DNA of 64,000 nt from Prevotella intermedia ATCC 25611 = DSM 20706 (GCF_001953955.1 NZ_CP019300.1:1901936-1965935); one strand, 5' to 3'. Positions 1-9,949 are shown, counted from the stretch's first letter. Program-made: numbers and translations. The notes: generated by a model from the sequence alone, not told the origin.

Positions 1-980
1 CATTGGGGCGTTTGCTGCGCGATGCGCTTATCGACAAAGCACGCAAGGGAATAGAAGTGCGCTTGCTGTTCGACGATGTAGGCTCGTGGAAGACACCCAA
101 CCGCTTTTTTGAACAGATGCGTGAAGAAGGTATCGAGGTACACCCCTTTATGCCTGTACGCTTTCCTGCCTTTACAGGCAAGGTGAACTATCGCAACCAT
201 CGGAAGATTATCGTCATCGATGGAAAGGTTGGTTTTATTGGCGGAATGAATTTGGCACAACGCTATGTGAAAGGTCATAAGGGCATTATGTGGCGCGACA
301 CCCACGTAAAGATAAGCGGTGCTGCGGTGTATGGGCTGCAACGTGCTTTCCTCGTAGACTGGTTCCACGCCGACCGCACGCTGATAACCGACCGAAAGTA
401 TTATCCTGACACGACCATAACGCCCAACAACAACTTGATACAGATTGTTACGAGCAGTCCCACCAACGTTTGGGAAGAATTGGAACAAGGCTATATCAAG
501 ATTTTGCTAAGCGCAAAGCGATACGTTTATATGGAAACTCCCTACTTCTTGCCTACCGAGCCTATCTTCTTTGCAATGCGCACAGCGGCTTTGTCGGGCG
601 TAGACGTTCGGCTGATGGTATCGTTAAAGACGGATTCAAAGTTGGTTCAGATGGCTTCTCGCTCTTATCTTACACAAACCATACAAGCTGGTGTAAAGGT
701 GATATGCTATGAAGAAGGGTTCAATCACACCAAATTGCTTGTTGCTGATGACAATGTTGCAACGATAGGTTCGGCGAATATAGACTTCCGTAGCTTTGAA
801 AACAACTTTGAAGCCAACGCCTTCTTCTACGACAAATCAATGGCACAACGCATAAAAGACATTTTCCTGACCGACGAAACAAAGTGTGTTCCGTTAGAAA
901 AGATAAAAGAAATAAACCACAAATCGTTTATTTACAGACTGTGGGAATCGATTGTGCGCTTGCTGAGTCCGCTGCTATAA
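1..980 (+). CDS. cls: Cardiolipin synthase, 5'-truncated by window edge
   Basis: Phospholipase D superfamily enzyme that would condense phosphatidylglycerol into cardiolipin at the inner membrane. Two HKD motifs are visible: HRKIIVIDGKVGFIGGMN in the first half and HTKLLVADDNVATIGSANID near the C-terminus, the latter followed by the RSFENNFEAN stretch typical of bacterial Cls. The frame is open to the left edge, so the N-terminus (usually two membrane helices) lies outside the window and the first in-frame TTG is not a believable start. About 325 of the expected 470-480 residues are present. Another PLD-family phosphatidyltransferase is possible but less likely. Confidence 0.9.
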   Translation, partial: LGRLLRDALIDKARKGIEVRLLFDDVGSWKTPNRFFEQMREEGIEVHPFMPVRFPAFTGKVNYRNHRKIIVIDGKVGFIGGMNLAQRYVKGHKGIMWRDTHVKISGAAVYGLQRAFLVDWFHADRTLITDRKYYPDTTITPNNNLIQIVTSSPTNVWEELEQGYIKILLSAKRYVYMETPYFLPTEPIFFAMRTAALSGVDVRLMVSLKTDSKLVQMASRSYLTQTIQAGVKVICYEEGFNHTKLLVADDNVATIGSANIDFRSFENNFEANAFFYDKSMAQRIKDIFLTDETKCVPLEKIKEINHKSFIYRLWESIVRLLSPLL

Positions 981-1054
981 GTTGGCAATCTCCATATAAG
1001 CAAGACATACATAGCCAACCCGCCTCTGCTAAAACTAAAAAATCAGCAATAAAA

Positions 1055-1093
1055 AAAGAGGGACACGCCATCTAAACGATGTATTCCCTCTTT
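1055..1093. terminator. Bidirectional terminator between cls and the OMP gene
   Basis: Nine-bp arms AAAGAGGGA and TCCCTCTTT separated by 21 nt lie between two convergent genes. A-run and T-run flanks allow use from both sides. Confidence 0.7.
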
Positions 1094-1127
1094 ATATGAA
1101 TAGATTTAATATATTCAGAACAATTCC

Positions 1128-1682
1128 TTAGAAGTTGTAGTAAACACCGAAGTTAACATTGTTACCATCAAGGTTTACACCCCATACGTGTGCGTCCTTG
1201 TCAGCCTTATCCTCCTTAACAGACTGCCAACCTAAAAAACCTACGTGAGCAACGAAACTAACTTTCTTGCTGAGGTTTACTGAGACACCTGGCTTCAATC
1301 CTGCTGCCCATTCATCATATGAAGGAGTGTTACGTGGAGTATGAGCATTGTTAAAGTGAGCATAACCAACACCACCATCAATGAAAGCATCTACATACTT
1401 AGAGTGAACGAAAGTGTAACGAACATAAGGTTGGAAAGTAACATAGTTACGGCTTTCACTTTCTATTTTAACAGGAGTACCCTTACCCCAACCAACAATA
1501 GCACCAATTGCCCAATCTCTGTTAATTTTATAACCAATTTCTGGAAGAACCTGATAAGTTGTTACATCGTCGCCACCATCAATTTCAGAAGTAGCAACAC
1601 CTACACTACCACCAAGATAAACCTGTGCATTAGCAGCAACTGCAATAAATGCTACTGCAAGCGTCATTAAAACTTTTTTCAT
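1128..1682 (-). CDS. Outer-membrane beta-barrel protein
   Basis: A 184-residue protein with a clear signal peptide (MKKVLMTLAVAFIAVAANA before Q), then alternating short strands ending in a terminal aromatic residue (GVYYNF), as in small OMP beta-barrel/OmpX-like porins. Motifs such as YVTFQPYVRYTF and VDAFIDGGVGYAHF resemble transmembrane beta strands. It probably sits in the outer membrane; no substrate can be assigned. It is monocistronic, with its own promoter and a shared terminator downstream. Confidence 0.8.
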   Translation of the reverse strand: MKKVLMTLAVAFIAVAANAQVYLGGSVGVATSEIDGGDDVTTYQVLPEIGYKINRDWAIGAIVGWGKGTPVKIESESRNYVTFQPYVRYTFVHSKYVDAFIDGGVGYAHFNNAHTPRNTPSYDEWAAGLKPGVSVNLSKKVSFVAHVGFLGWQSVKEDKADKDAHVWGVNLDGNNVNFGVYYNF

Positions 1683-1774
1683 CTTAAAAAATTAATTTGT
1701 TAATACTAAAATATAAATCTTCTAACCAAGCCCTTTACTGCTATGAAGCAGAGAAGATGTCATGGAATCGGATG

Positions 1775-1806
1775 CAAAGTAAATGCTTTTAGACCAAACC
1801 ACCAAA
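1775..1806 (-). promoter_or_regulatory. Bacteroidetes promoter for the OMP gene
   Basis: On the minus strand TTTG, 20 nt, then TTACTTTG (one mismatch to TAnnTTTG), about 90 nt upstream of the start codon. Match to the Bacteroidetes sigma-A consensus by eye. Confidence 0.6.
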
Positions 1807-1896
1807 AAAACTAAATAAGTTTTTCTAAACTGATTCAAACGTATGTTAATTCATTATCTGCATTATATACTGAACCCAGCGTATATTAAAACAAAA

Positions 1897-1928
1897 AAGC
1901 AGATACGTCCATAAGGACATATCTGCTT
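1897..1928 (-). terminator. Terminator of the ribosomal superoperon (after rplQ)
   Basis: Fourteen-bp stem with one mismatch (arms 1897-1910 and 1915-1928), ATAA loop, followed on the minus strand by a T-run. It closes the rpsL-to-rplQ transcription unit. Confidence 0.85.
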
Positions 1929-1958
1929 ATAATATTATAAAGATAATATTTACAAAGT

Positions 1959-2441
1959 TTATTCAGCCTTTGCTTCTTCAGCAGCTGTTTCTGTTGCAGG
2001 TGCTTCACCTTCAACTTTCTTTGTAGAACGACGGCTACGACGTGTCTTCTTAGCTTCTGCCTTAGGAGTCTTAGCCATATTCTCGTTGTAATCAACCAAC
2101 TCGATAAAAGCGATTGGAGCAGCGTCGCCCTTACGCAAACCAAGTTTGATAACACGAGTGTAACCACCTGGACGGTCGCCTACCTTTACTGAAATTTCCT
2201 TGAACAATTCGTTTACAGCTTCCTTATCCTGCAAATAACGGAAAACTACACGACGTGAGTTTGTTGTATCGTCCTTTGCACGTGTTATAAGAGGCTCAAC
2301 GAACTTCTTCAAAGCCTTAGCCTTTGCGAGGGTCGTAGTGATTCTTTTGTGCTTAATCAAAGAGATTGCCATGTTAGAAAGCATAGCACTACGATGACTT
2401 GCAGTACGACCTAAATGGTTGAATTTTTTATTATGTCTCAT
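1959..2441 (-). CDS. rplQ: 50S ribosomal protein L17 (bL17)
   Basis: Begins [17 protein letters not shown], the L17 N-terminal signature; residues 1-115 form the L17 fold. A C-terminal tail of about 40 residues is Lys/Arg- then Ala/Glu-rich, as in other Bacteroidales; E. coli L17 is 127 residues and this is 160. It follows rpoA by 72 nt and is the last gene of the superoperon. Confidence 0.97.
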   Translation of the reverse strand: MRHNKKFNHLGRTASHRSAMLSNMAISLIKHKRITTTLAKAKALKKFVEPLITRAKDDTTNSRRVVFRYLQDKEAVNELFKEISVKVGDRPGGYTRVIKLGLRKGDAAPIAFIELVDYNENMAKTPKAEAKKTRRSRRSTKKVEGEAPATETAAEEAKAE

Positions 2442-2513
2442 TTTATTTTTCTTATTGTGAACTAAAATAGTTTTAATGATGTGAACTCGCTAACAGCAAG
2501 TTCACACATTAAC

Positions 2514-3512
2514 TTATTCTCTGTCCAATTTATACTTTGTAATATCGGTTCCAAACGTTAGATTCAGACTCTCGAGCAAATCATCAAGCTCTGAAAGCGA
2601 TTTCTTACCAAAGTTGCGGAACTTCAAGAGGTCGGTCTTGTTGTACTGCACAAGGTCACCAAGTGTTTCTACATCAGCTGCCTTCAAGCAATTGAGTGCA
2701 CGAACACTGAGGTTGAGGGTTGAGTCAGTAAGCTTGGTCTTAAGCAACTGACGCATGTGCAATACCTCCTCATCGAACTCTTGGTTGCCTTCCTGGTCAG
2801 GATTTTCCAACATAATCTTTTCGTCAGAAAACAACATAAAGTGGTAGATAAGAATTTTCGCAGCCTCTTTAAGTGCGTCCTTTGGGTGAATAGAACCATC
2901 TGTTGCAACTTCAACAACAAGTTTGTCATAGTCGGTCTTCTGTTCAACTCGATATGGCTCAACTGAATATTTGACGTTGCGTATTGGGGTGTAGATTGAA
3001 TCGATTGGGAGTACATTTACATCAGTGCAGAACTCACGATTCTCTTCAGCAGAAACGTAGCCACGTCCCTTGTTGATAGTCAAATCTATCTGCATTGAAG
3101 CTTTTGAGTCTAAATGACAAATCACCAAATCAGGATTTAACACTTCAAATCCAGTCAGATACTTACCAATATCACCTGCTTTGAATTCGGTTGAATTCTC
3201 TACGGTGATACTAACTTTCTCATTCTCGAATTCTTCTACTACTTGCTTGAATCGAACTTGCTTGAGATTCAAAATGATGTTGGTAACATCTTCCTTTACG
3301 CCAGGAACTGTAGAAAATTCATGCTCAACACCAGCTATACGGATAGTGTTGATAGCATAACCTTCTAATGACGAAAGAAGGATGCGTCGCAAAGAGTTAC
3401 CAATGGTAATTCCAAAGCCAGGCTCAAGCGGACGAAATTCGAATTTTCCGAATTGGTCGTTGGCCTCCAGCATCACAACTTTATCAGGTTTTTGAAATGC
3501 TAATATCGCCAT
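2514..3512 (-). CDS. rpoA: RNA polymerase alpha subunit
   Basis: 332 residues. The N-terminal assembly domain (about 1-230) contains [19 protein letters not shown], the alpha dimerisation motif; the C-terminal domain (about 255-325) contains [20 protein letters not shown] and the helix-hairpin-helix [16 protein letters not shown], which contacts UP elements and activators. Lies between rpsD (14 nt) and rplQ as in the alpha operon of most bacteria. Confidence 0.98.
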   Translation of the reverse strand: MAILAFQKPDKVVMLEANDQFGKFEFRPLEPGFGITIGNSLRRILLSSLEGYAINTIRIAGVEHEFSTVPGVKEDVTNIILNLKQVRFKQVVEEFENEKVSITVENSTEFKAGDIGKYLTGFEVLNPDLVICHLDSKASMQIDLTINKGRGYVSAEENREFCTDVNVLPIDSIYTPIRNVKYSVEPYRVEQKTDYDKLVVEVATDGSIHPKDALKEAAKILIYHFMLFSDEKIMLENPDQEGNQEFDEEVLHMRQLLKTKLTDSTLNLSVRALNCLKAADVETLGDLVQYNKTDLLKFRNFGKKSLSELDDLLESLNLTFGTDITKYKLDRE

Positions 3513-3526
3513 TAATTTAATGATTT

Positions 3527-4135
3527 TTATTGTTTAGAGTACAACTCAACGATTAACTGCTCTTTAATGTTCTCTGGAATATCCGCACGGTCTGGTTGGT
3601 GGAGGAACTTACCGCTCTTGCTGTTTTCGTCCCACTCTATCCAAGGATACTTGCTATGGTTGAAACCAGCCAAAGCTGCTTCAATTACTTCAAGAGACTT
3701 CGCTCTTTCGCGGACACCTACAATATCACCAGCCTTAACTGCGTAAGAAGCAATGTTTACAACATTACCATTTACAACAATGTGCTTGTGATTTACCAAC
3801 TGACGAGCAGCTGCGCGGGTAGGCGCAAGACCAAGGCGATAAACTACGTTGTCGAGACGACTCTCAAGACTCTGCAAAAGCACCTCACCTGTAATACCAC
3901 TTGCTTTAGCTGCGTGGTCGAACAGGTTACGGAACTGACGCTCCAAAACACCGTATGTATATTTAGCCTTTTGCTTTTCAGCCAACTGAGCACCATACTC
4001 AGAAACCTTACGACGACGATTATTACCGTGCTGACCTGGAGGGAAATTTCTCTTAGCTAACACTTTATCTGCGCCGAAGATTGGCTCACCAAAGCGGCGT
4101 GCGATTCTAGATTTTGGACCTATGTATCTTGCCAT
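3527..4135 (-). CDS. rpsD: 30S ribosomal protein S4 (uS4)
   Basis: 202 residues starting [19 protein letters not shown]; the S4 RNA-binding domain starts near residue 92 ([20 protein letters not shown]). The N-terminus lacks the four-cysteine zinc site seen in some bacteria (C-minus form). Binds 16S rRNA early in assembly. Position between rpsK and rpoA is canonical. Confidence 0.97.
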   Translation of the reverse strand: MARYIGPKSRIARRFGEPIFGADKVLAKRNFPPGQHGNNRRRKVSEYGAQLAEKQKAKYTYGVLERQFRNLFDHAAKASGITGEVLLQSLESRLDNVVYRLGLAPTRAAARQLVNHKHIVVNGNVVNIASYAVKAGDIVGVRERAKSLEVIEAALAGFNHSKYPWIEWDENSKSGKFLHQPDRADIPENIKEQLIVELYSKQ

Positions 4136-4173
4136 AATTAAATTTGATTCTTTAAATTGTTAAAAAGATGTGA

Positions 4174-4563
4174 TTATACACGACGACGTTTTGGAGGACG
4201 GCAACCATTGTGTGGCAATGGAGTTACATCGATAATCTCTGTAACCTGAATACCAACAGTATTGACAGCACGAATTGCGCTCTCACGACCGTTACCTGGA
4301 CCCTTAACATACGCCTTTACTTTACGCAAGCCGAGGTCAAAAGCCACTTTAGCACAATCCTCTGCCGCCATCTGTGCAGCATAAGGTGTGTTCTTCTTTG
4401 AACCACGGAATCCCATCTTACCAGCTGAAGACCATGAAATAACCTGACCTTCATTGTTTGCCAAAGATACAATAATATTATTAAATGAACTATGTACGTG
4501 AAGCTGACCAAGTGCATCAACTCTTACGTTTCTTTTCTTAGATGTTGCTGTTTTTTTTGCCAT
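4174..4563 (-). CDS. rpsK: 30S ribosomal protein S11 (uS11)
   Basis: 129 residues ending [12 protein letters not shown], the conserved basic S11 tail; internal [26 protein letters not shown] is diagnostic. Part of the 30S platform. An 83-nt gap separates it from rpsM upstream, without an obvious promoter. Confidence 0.97.
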   Translation of the reverse strand: MAKKTATSKKRNVRVDALGQLHVHSSFNNIIVSLANNEGQVISWSSAGKMGFRGSKKNTPYAAQMAAEDCAKVAFDLGLRKVKAYVKGPGNGRESAIRAVNTVGIQVTEIIDVTPLPHNGCRPPKRRRV

Positions 4564-4646
4564 AATTTTCTTTTAGTCTAAAAGTTTTAAGTATTTAAGT
4601 TTATGAATCTATAACAGACTCGCAACTTTCAACTCTCAACTAAATT

Positions 4647-5027
4647 TTACTTAGTAGCCTTCTTCTTATTAGCAACAGTCTTCTTCTTTCCCTTACGGGT
4701 GCGAGCATTATTTTTAGTACTCTGACCGCGAACAGGAAGACCATTACGATGTCTAACTCCACGATAGCAACCTATATCCATGAGGCGCTTAATGTTCATT
4801 TGAATCTCCGAACGGAGATCACCTTCCACTTTGAATTCAGCGCCGATAATTTCACGGATTTTAGCAGCTTGATCATCAGACCACTCGCTAACCTTGAGGT
4901 CGCGGTCGATACCTGCCTTATCCAATATCTTTGCTGAACTACTTCGACCTATACCATAGATATAAGTCAATGCGATTTCGCCACGCTTTTCTTGGGGCAA
5001 ATCTACTCCAACAATTCTTATTGCCAT
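4647..5027 (-). CDS. rpsM: 30S ribosomal protein S13 (uS13)
   Basis: 126 residues starting [20 protein letters not shown], with the helix-two-turn-helix region and the C-terminal basic signature [18 protein letters not shown]. Located in the 30S head, contacting the P-site tRNA and the B1 bridge. Follows rpmJ with a 94-nt AT-rich gap. Confidence 0.97.
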   Translation of the reverse strand: MAIRIVGVDLPQEKRGEIALTYIYGIGRSSSAKILDKAGIDRDLKVSEWSDDQAAKIREIIGAEFKVEGDLRSEIQMNIKRLMDIGCYRGVRHRNGLPVRGQSTKNNARTRKGKKKTVANKKKATK

Positions 5028-5121
5028 TGATTGTAATTAATTAAAAATTTTTGTTTGCGATAAACTTTGCAAAGTTACTCATTTATTATTAAGCAACATT
5101 AAGTTTACGCTTTTTTAACTT

Positions 5122-5238
5122 TTAACCCTGACGTAACTTGAACTTAGGGTTTTTCTTGTTAATAACGAACAGGCGACCTTTGCGACGAACAATCTTGCAG
5201 TCAGCTGTACGTTTCTTTAATGATGCTCTTGTCTTCAT
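5122..5238 (-). CDS. rpmJ: 50S ribosomal protein L36 (bL36), zinc-free form
   Basis: A 38-residue frame beginning [20 protein letters not shown] and ending in FKLRQG, matching bL36 throughout. Classical L36 carries a C-x2-C-x12-C-x4-H zinc ribbon; here only one cysteine (Cys14) remains and the others are Arg, Asn and Phe/Lys-type residues, so zinc binding is not expected. Sits between infA (13 nt upstream) and rpsM, the canonical slot. Confidence 0.95.
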   Translation of the reverse strand: MKTRASLKKRTADCKIVRRKGRLFVINKKNPKFKLRQG

Positions 5239-5251
5239 TTTTATATTTTTA

Positions 5252-5470
5252 TTATTTGTATCTGAAAACTATTCTGCCTTTTGTCAAGTCGTATGGACTC
5301 ATCTCAACTTTCACTTTATCTCCAGGAAGAATCTTAATGTAGTGCATTCTCATCTTACCAGAAATATGTGCTGTAATATCAACACCGTTTTCCAACTCTA
5401 CACGGAACATTGCATTAGAAAGTGCTTCTAAAATTGTTCCATCTTGCTCAATAGCGGTTTGTTTTGCCAT
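5252..5470 (-). CDS. infA: Translation initiation factor IF-1
   Basis: 72-residue OB-fold protein: [20 protein letters not shown], then [20 protein letters not shown] and the conserved C-terminal [13 protein letters not shown]. Binds the 30S A site during initiation. A 196-nt gap separates it from secY, and the methionine aminopeptidase gene that often lies there is missing. Confidence 0.97.
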   Translation of the reverse strand: MAKQTAIEQDGTILEALSNAMFRVELENGVDITAHISGKMRMHYIKILPGDKVKVEMSPYDLTKGRIVFRYK

Positions 5471-5559
5471 ATCTTAAATGCTTGTCTTGTTAAATGTTAT
5501 ACTTCTTCAAATGAAGATAAAATATTTATCATCTTTGAGATTTGCAGGTAAATGCAAAA

Positions 5560-5606
5560 TTGGGTGGTCAACCTTTAGCAGGATTACCCAACACTGAGAT
5601 TGACCA
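5560..5606 (-). promoter_or_regulatory. Candidate structured leader upstream of infA
   Basis: Two overlapping, mutually exclusive short stems in the secY-infA gap: TTGGGT (5560-5565) with ACCCAA (5586-5591), and TGGTCAA (5565-5571) with TTGACCA (5600-5606). There is no T-run, so it is not a simple terminator. Function is inferred only from the structure and the position. Confidence 0.35.
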
Positions 5607-5666
5607 ACCACATTTGTATTTCATCTTCTTTCTAAAGAAATATCTTCCACTTTCTAAGAAAAAGAT

Positions 5667-7007
5667 TTAATATGCTGCGACAGTACCATTGCCTCTTGTA
5701 TGACCAGAGTTCAAAAGACCGTCATAGTGGCGCATCATCAGATGAGACTCTATTTGCTGGAGAGAATCAATAACCACACCAACAAGAATCAATAATGAAG
5801 TTCCACCAAAGAACTGACCAAATGAGTCTTGTACATTCAGTAAGCCTGCCAATGCCGGCATAACTGCAATGAAAGCAATGAAAACAGAACCAGGACCTGT
5901 CAATCGAGTCATCACAGAATCGATATATTCTGCAGTATTCTTGCCAGGCTTAACCCCAGGAATGAAACCATTGTTACGTTTCATATCCTCAGCCATCTGA
6001 GTAGGATTAAGAGTAATAGCCGTATAGAAGTAAGTAAATGCAACAATTAAGGCTACATATATTGCATTATACAACAAACTCTTTGTGTCCATCAAAGACT
6101 GAAGTACTGGACTTGCGCTATCAGTAGAGTACTGAACGATAGCCAATGGAATAAACATCAAAGCCTGAGCAAAGATGATAGGCATAACGTTGGCAGCAAA
6201 CAACTTCAAAGGTATATACTGACGCGCACCACCATATTGCTTATTCCCAACAACTTTCTTAGCATACTGTACAGGAATCTTGCGAGTTCCCTGCGTAAGA
6301 AGAATAGCTGCACACACAACCAAGTAAAGAATGATAATCTCAGCGATAAACATCACAAGACCGCCACTAGTAATTGCCGTAAAACGACTGCTAACTTCTT
6401 GGAAGAAAGCCTGTGGAAGACGTGCAATGATACCCACCATAATGATGATTGAGACTCCATTTCCTACACCTTTATCAGTAATGCGTTCACCGAGCCATAA
6501 GATAAACATAGACCCAGCAGCCAAGATTATTGAGGCAGATATCATAAAGACTGTCCAGTTCACACCTGTTGCCAAAGCACCAGCTGCCTGTGTCTTCAAG
6601 TTAATCAAATACGCAGGAGCCTGGAACAATAAAATAAATATTGTCAGCACACGTGTGTACCAATTAATCTTCTTATGTCCACTCTCACCTTCACGCTGCA
6701 TTTTTTGGAAATAAGGCACCGCTACAGCCAAAAGCTGCATTACGATAGAAGCTGAGATATAAGGCATAATTCCTAAAGCGAAAATAGATGCTTTAGAGAA
6801 TGCACCACCAGAGAACATGTCCAACAATGACATTAAACCGCCAGCTGTTTGTGACTGGAGTTTTTCCAACAATCCTGGGTTAATTCCAGGAAGTACTATA
6901 AAAGAGCCAAAACGGTAAATGGCTGTGAACAAGATGGTCACGAGGAGTCGCTTGCGCAAATCCTCGATTTTCCAACAGTTCTTCAGTGTCTCAATAAACT
7001 TTTTCAT
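5667..7007 (-). CDS. secY: Preprotein translocase subunit SecY
   Basis: 446 residues with about ten hydrophobic segments; conserved motifs include FGSFIVLPGINPG near TM1, ITDKGVGNGVSIIIMVGI in the cytoplasmic loop and a typical C-terminus. Forms the SecYEG channel with the secE product encoded at 35.7 kb. Follows rplO by 4 nt, as in the spc operon. Confidence 0.98.
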   Translation of the reverse strand: MKKFIETLKNCWKIEDLRKRLLVTILFTAIYRFGSFIVLPGINPGLLEKLQSQTAGGLMSLLDMFSGGAFSKASIFALGIMPYISASIVMQLLAVAVPYFQKMQREGESGHKKINWYTRVLTIFILLFQAPAYLINLKTQAAGALATGVNWTVFMISASIILAAGSMFILWLGERITDKGVGNGVSIIIMVGIIARLPQAFFQEVSSRFTAITSGGLVMFIAEIIILYLVVCAAILLTQGTRKIPVQYAKKVVGNKQYGGARQYIPLKLFAANVMPIIFAQALMFIPLAIVQYSTDSASPVLQSLMDTKSLLYNAIYVALIVAFTYFYTAITLNPTQMAEDMKRNNGFIPGVKPGKNTAEYIDSVMTRLTGPGSVFIAFIAVMPALAGLLNVQDSFGQFFGGTSLLILVGVVIDSLQQIESHLMMRHYDGLLNSGHTRGNGTVAAY

Positions 7008-7011
7008 TTAC

Positions 7012-7458
7012 TTAGATTATAGTTGTGTTACCACCTACTGCCTTGATAGCTTCTTCGGCAGTCTTTGAGAAGGCATTTGCTTCAACATCTACCTTCGCCT
7101 TTAATTCTCCGTTACCGAGAATCTTAACAAGTACCTTACCATTTGTCAAACCAGCTTCAACCAATTCAGCCAATCCAATCTTAGTAAGATTCTTCTTCTC
7201 AGCAAGTTCTTGAAGAGTAGACAAGTTCACAGCAAAGTATTCCTTATGGTTGATATTCTTGAAACCACCCTTTGGAACACGGCGCTGAAGTGGCATCTGA
7301 CCACCTTCAAAACCAATCTTTCTCTTATAACCAGAACGTGACTTTGCACCCTTATGACCACGGGTAGACGTACCGCCAAGTCCAGAACCTGTACCACGAC
7401 CAATACGACGACGAGAGTGGGTTGAGCCCGCTGCTGGTTTCAAATTATTTAATTTCAT
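7012..7458 (-). CDS. rplO: 50S ribosomal protein L15 (uL15)
   Basis: 148 residues; [20 protein letters not shown] and the glycine/arginine-rich [18 protein letters not shown] are diagnostic. The C-terminal globular part binds 23S rRNA. Between rpmD (25 nt) and secY. Confidence 0.97.
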   Translation of the reverse strand: MKLNNLKPAAGSTHSRRRIGRGTGSGLGGTSTRGHKGAKSRSGYKRKIGFEGGQMPLQRRVPKGGFKNINHKEYFAVNLSTLQELAEKKNLTKIGLAELVEAGLTNGKVLVKILGNGELKAKVDVEANAFSKTAEEAIKAVGGNTTII

Positions 7459-7483
7459 ACCTTAGTTTTCTTTAAAGGATTTA

Positions 7484-7660
7484 TTAATCAATTACTGATA
7501 CCAAATGATGTACTTTTCGAATCATTCCACGAATACTTGGAGTATCTTCTACTTCTACTATCTGTGAAATCTTACGAAGTCCAAGAGCCATCAATGTGGC
7601 TTTTTGGTCTTTAGGAGCGTTAATACGGCTCTTTATCTGCTTAACCTTTATTGTTGCCAT
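7484..7660 (-). CDS. rpmD: 50S ribosomal protein L30 (uL30)
   Basis: 58-residue frame: MATIKVKQIKSRINAPKDQK, then LMALGLRKI and ending VHHLVSVID, the complete L30 pattern. It is one of only three genes here with a full Shine-Dalgarno: GGAGG at 7669-7673, 8 nt before the ATG. Located between rpsE and rplO, its normal place. Confidence 0.96.
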   Translation of the reverse strand: MATIKVKQIKSRINAPKDQKATLMALGLRKISQIVEVEDTPSIRGMIRKVHHLVSVID

Positions 7661-7678
7661 TATTTATACCTCCTGTAA

Positions 7679-8191
7679 TTAACCGTTAAAAACTTTGTTC
7701 ATACTAATACCACGTTCACCTGCAACAGTATAAGCATCACGCATTTGAGCAAGAGCAGCAATAGTTGCCTTTACAAGGTTATGAGGGTTTGATGAACCTT
7801 TAGATTTTGCAATCACATCGGTAATACCAGCACTTTCCAATACAGCACGCATAGCACCACCAGCTTTCAAACCTGTACCAGCTGCAGCTGGTTTAAGAAG
7901 TACTTGTGCACCACTATAACGTGTTTCTACTTCGTGAGGAACTGTACCTTTCAGAACTGAAACCTTTACAAGGTTCTTCTTAGCAGCATCCGTACCCTTC
8001 TGGATAGCAGCCGTTACTTCACCAGCCTTGCCAAGTCCCCAACCGATTACACCTTTACCATCACCTACAACGACGATGGCCGCAAATGTGAAAGTACGTC
8101 CACCCTTAGTTACCTTGGTCACGCGGTTGATAGCAACCAAACGGTCCTTTAGTTCTACGTCACTATTTACTTTTACTTTATTCATTGCCAT
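7679..8191 (-). CDS. rpsE: 30S ribosomal protein S5 (uS5)
   Basis: 170 residues. The N-terminal double-stranded-RNA-binding-like domain contains [20 protein letters not shown]; the C-terminal domain has [12 protein letters not shown] and [14 protein letters not shown]. Involved in decoding fidelity. Six nt after rplR. Confidence 0.97.
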   Translation of the reverse strand: MAMNKVKVNSDVELKDRLVAINRVTKVTKGGRTFTFAAIVVVGDGKGVIGWGLGKAGEVTAAIQKGTDAAKKNLVKVSVLKGTVPHEVETRYSGAQVLLKPAAAGTGLKAGGAMRAVLESAGITDVIAKSKGSSNPHNLVKATIAALAQMRDAYTVAGERGISMNKVFNG

Positions 8192-8197
8192 AATCGT

Positions 8198-8542
8198 TTA
8201 GAATTTAAGTCCTCCTTCACGAGCGCCATCAGCCAAAGCTTGTACGCGTCCATGATAAAGATAACCATTACGGTCAAACACTACCTGTTGAACTCCAGCA
8301 GCTGTAGCCTTCTGCGCAACAAGTTCACCAACTTTCTTAGCTTGCTCTATCTTAGCCATTTTCTCAAGACCAGCAGAAGAAGCTGCAGCAAGTGTAGTAC
8401 CTGTCAAATCATTAATAACCTGTGCATAAATTTGCTTATTACTGCGGAATACGCTCAAACGGGGGCGTTCTGCAGTTCCGCTCACACTCTTGCGAATGTG
8501 GAACTTTATCTTTAGTCTTCTTTGTTCTTTCTTTGTTGTCAT
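8198..8542 (-). CDS. rplR: 50S ribosomal protein L18 (uL18)
   Basis: 114 residues with the L18 signature [20 protein letters not shown] and the C-terminal [24 protein letters not shown]. Binds 5S rRNA together with L5. Follows rplF by 21 nt. Confidence 0.97.
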   Translation of the reverse strand: MTTKKEQRRLKIKFHIRKSVSGTAERPRLSVFRSNKQIYAQVINDLTGTTLAAASSAGLEKMAKIEQAKKVGELVAQKATAAGVQQVVFDRNGYLYHGRVQALADGAREGGLKF

Positions 8543-8563
8543 AATCGTAATGAATTATTAAAG

Positions 8564-9130
8564 TTACTTAGCTGCAGCTGATTTACCAGACTTTCTGCGA
8601 ATAACCTCTCCCTTGAACAAGATACCCTTACCTTTATACGGTTCAGGCTTACGGAAAGAACGAATCTTAGCACAAATAAGACCTAACAGTTGCTTATCAG
8701 CTGTTTCAAGAGTAATAATTGGATTTTGGTTACGCTCACTCTTTGTTTCCACCTTAACTTCTTTTGGAAGTTGTAAGAAAATAGGGTGTGTATAACCAAG
8801 TGTAAATTCAACCAAGTTACCCTGATTAGATACACGATAACCAACACCTACCAACTCAAGTGTCTTTGTATAGCCTTCGCTAACTCCGACTACCATATTG
8901 TTCACAAGTGAACGATAAAGTCCATGGTAAGCTTGCTTCTGCTTGTAGTTTTCGATGTGCTGCTCATCAACTTCAAAAGTGATTTGAGCATCTTCGATAT
9001 TTACCTTAATAGAAGGATGAACATACTGAGACAATTCGCCCTTTGGACCTTTTACTGTAACAACATCATCCTTTTGTGAGATTGTAACTCCAGCAGGAAT
9101 ACTAATTGGTAATTTTCCAATTCTTGACAT
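8564..9130 (-). CDS. rplF: 50S ribosomal protein L6 (uL6)
   Basis: 188 residues from MSRIGKLPISIPAG; the open frame extends ten codons further upstream, but the conserved start and a Shine-Dalgarno (GGAGG at 9138-9142, 7 nt before ATG) fix the start here. Two L6 repeats; the second ends PEPYKGKGILFKGEVIRRK. Near the GTPase centre of the 50S subunit. Confidence 0.97.
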   Translation of the reverse strand: MSRIGKLPISIPAGVTISQKDDVVTVKGPKGELSQYVHPSIKVNIEDAQITFEVDEQHIENYKQKQAYHGLYRSLVNNMVVGVSEGYTKTLELVGVGYRVSNQGNLVEFTLGYTHPIFLQLPKEVKVETKSERNQNPIITLETADKQLLGLICAKIRSFRKPEPYKGKGILFKGEVIRRKSGKSAAAK

Positions 9131-9144
9131 TTCAAATCCTCCAA

Positions 9145-9540
9145 TTAATAAATGTAGCAAAGAACCTCACCACCAATTTTCTCAGCAGCAGCTTCCTTGT
9201 TAGTCATTACACCTTTAGACGTAGAAATAATTGCAATTCCAAGTCCATTAATAACTCTCGGCATGTCTTTGTAGCCAGTATACTGGCGAAGACCTGGTGA
9301 TGAAACGCGTTTCAAACTCTTGATAGCGTTCTGCTTTGTAACTGGGTCGTATTTTAATGCGACCTTAATAGTTCCTTGTGGTCCATCTTCTATGAACTTA
9401 TAGTTCAAGATGTAACCCTTCTCGAAGAGAATCTTAGTAATAGACTTCTTCAAGTTAGACGCAGGAACTTCAACAACACGGTGATGAGCCATGATTGCGT
9501 TTCTGAGTCTTGTCAGATAATCTGCTATTGGATCTGTCAT
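9145..9540 (-). CDS. rpsH: 30S ribosomal protein S8 (uS8)
   Basis: 131 residues starting MTDPIADYLTRLRNAIMAHH; the C-terminal STSKGVMTNKEAA motif is the S8 signature that contacts 16S helix 21. In E. coli S8 is the spc operon repressor; whether that holds here cannot be told from sequence. A 106-nt gap with no clear element precedes it. Confidence 0.97.
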   Translation of the reverse strand: MTDPIADYLTRLRNAIMAHHRVVEVPASNLKKSITKILFEKGYILNYKFIEDGPQGTIKVALKYDPVTKQNAIKSLKRVSSPGLRQYTGYKDMPRVINGLGIAIISTSKGVMTNKEAAAEKIGGEVLCYIY

Positions 9541-9646
9541 AAATATAAATGTTTAATTAATCGGGACTTCCCCGACAATATTAAAAAATCCTTAAATAAT
9601 TCTATGTTATGAGCAATCTTATATGCTCATAACATAAACTGTGGTT

Positions 9647-9949
9647 TTACCAGCTAGCCTTCTTTACTCCTGGTATCAATCCTTGAGATGCCATCTCACG
9701 GAACTGAATACGAGAAATACCGAAGTGACGAATATATCCCTTTGGACGACCTGTTATCTTGCAACGGTTATGCAAGCGAATTGGATTTGCGTTCTTAGGA
9801 ATAGCTTGCAACTTACGAGCTGCCTCATATGCTTCAGCAGGGTCTTCAGTTGTAGCGATAATCTTCTTCAAAGCTGCACGCTTCTCTGCATAACGAGCTA
9901 CTAACTTCGCACGCTTAACTTCGCGAGCTTTCATTGATTCTTTTGCCAT
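9647..9949 (-). CDS. rpsN: 30S ribosomal protein S14 (uS14), long zinc-free type
   Basis: 100 residues, [20 protein letters not shown] to IPGVKKASW. The long form with one cysteine lacks the CxxC...CxxC zinc ribbon of the short S14. [23 protein letters not shown] is the family core. Five nt after rplE. Confidence 0.97.
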   Translation of the reverse strand: MAKESMKAREVKRAKLVARYAEKRAALKKIIATTEDPAEAYEAARKLQAIPKNANPIRLHNRCKITGRPKGYIRHFGISRIQFREMASQGLIPGVKKASW

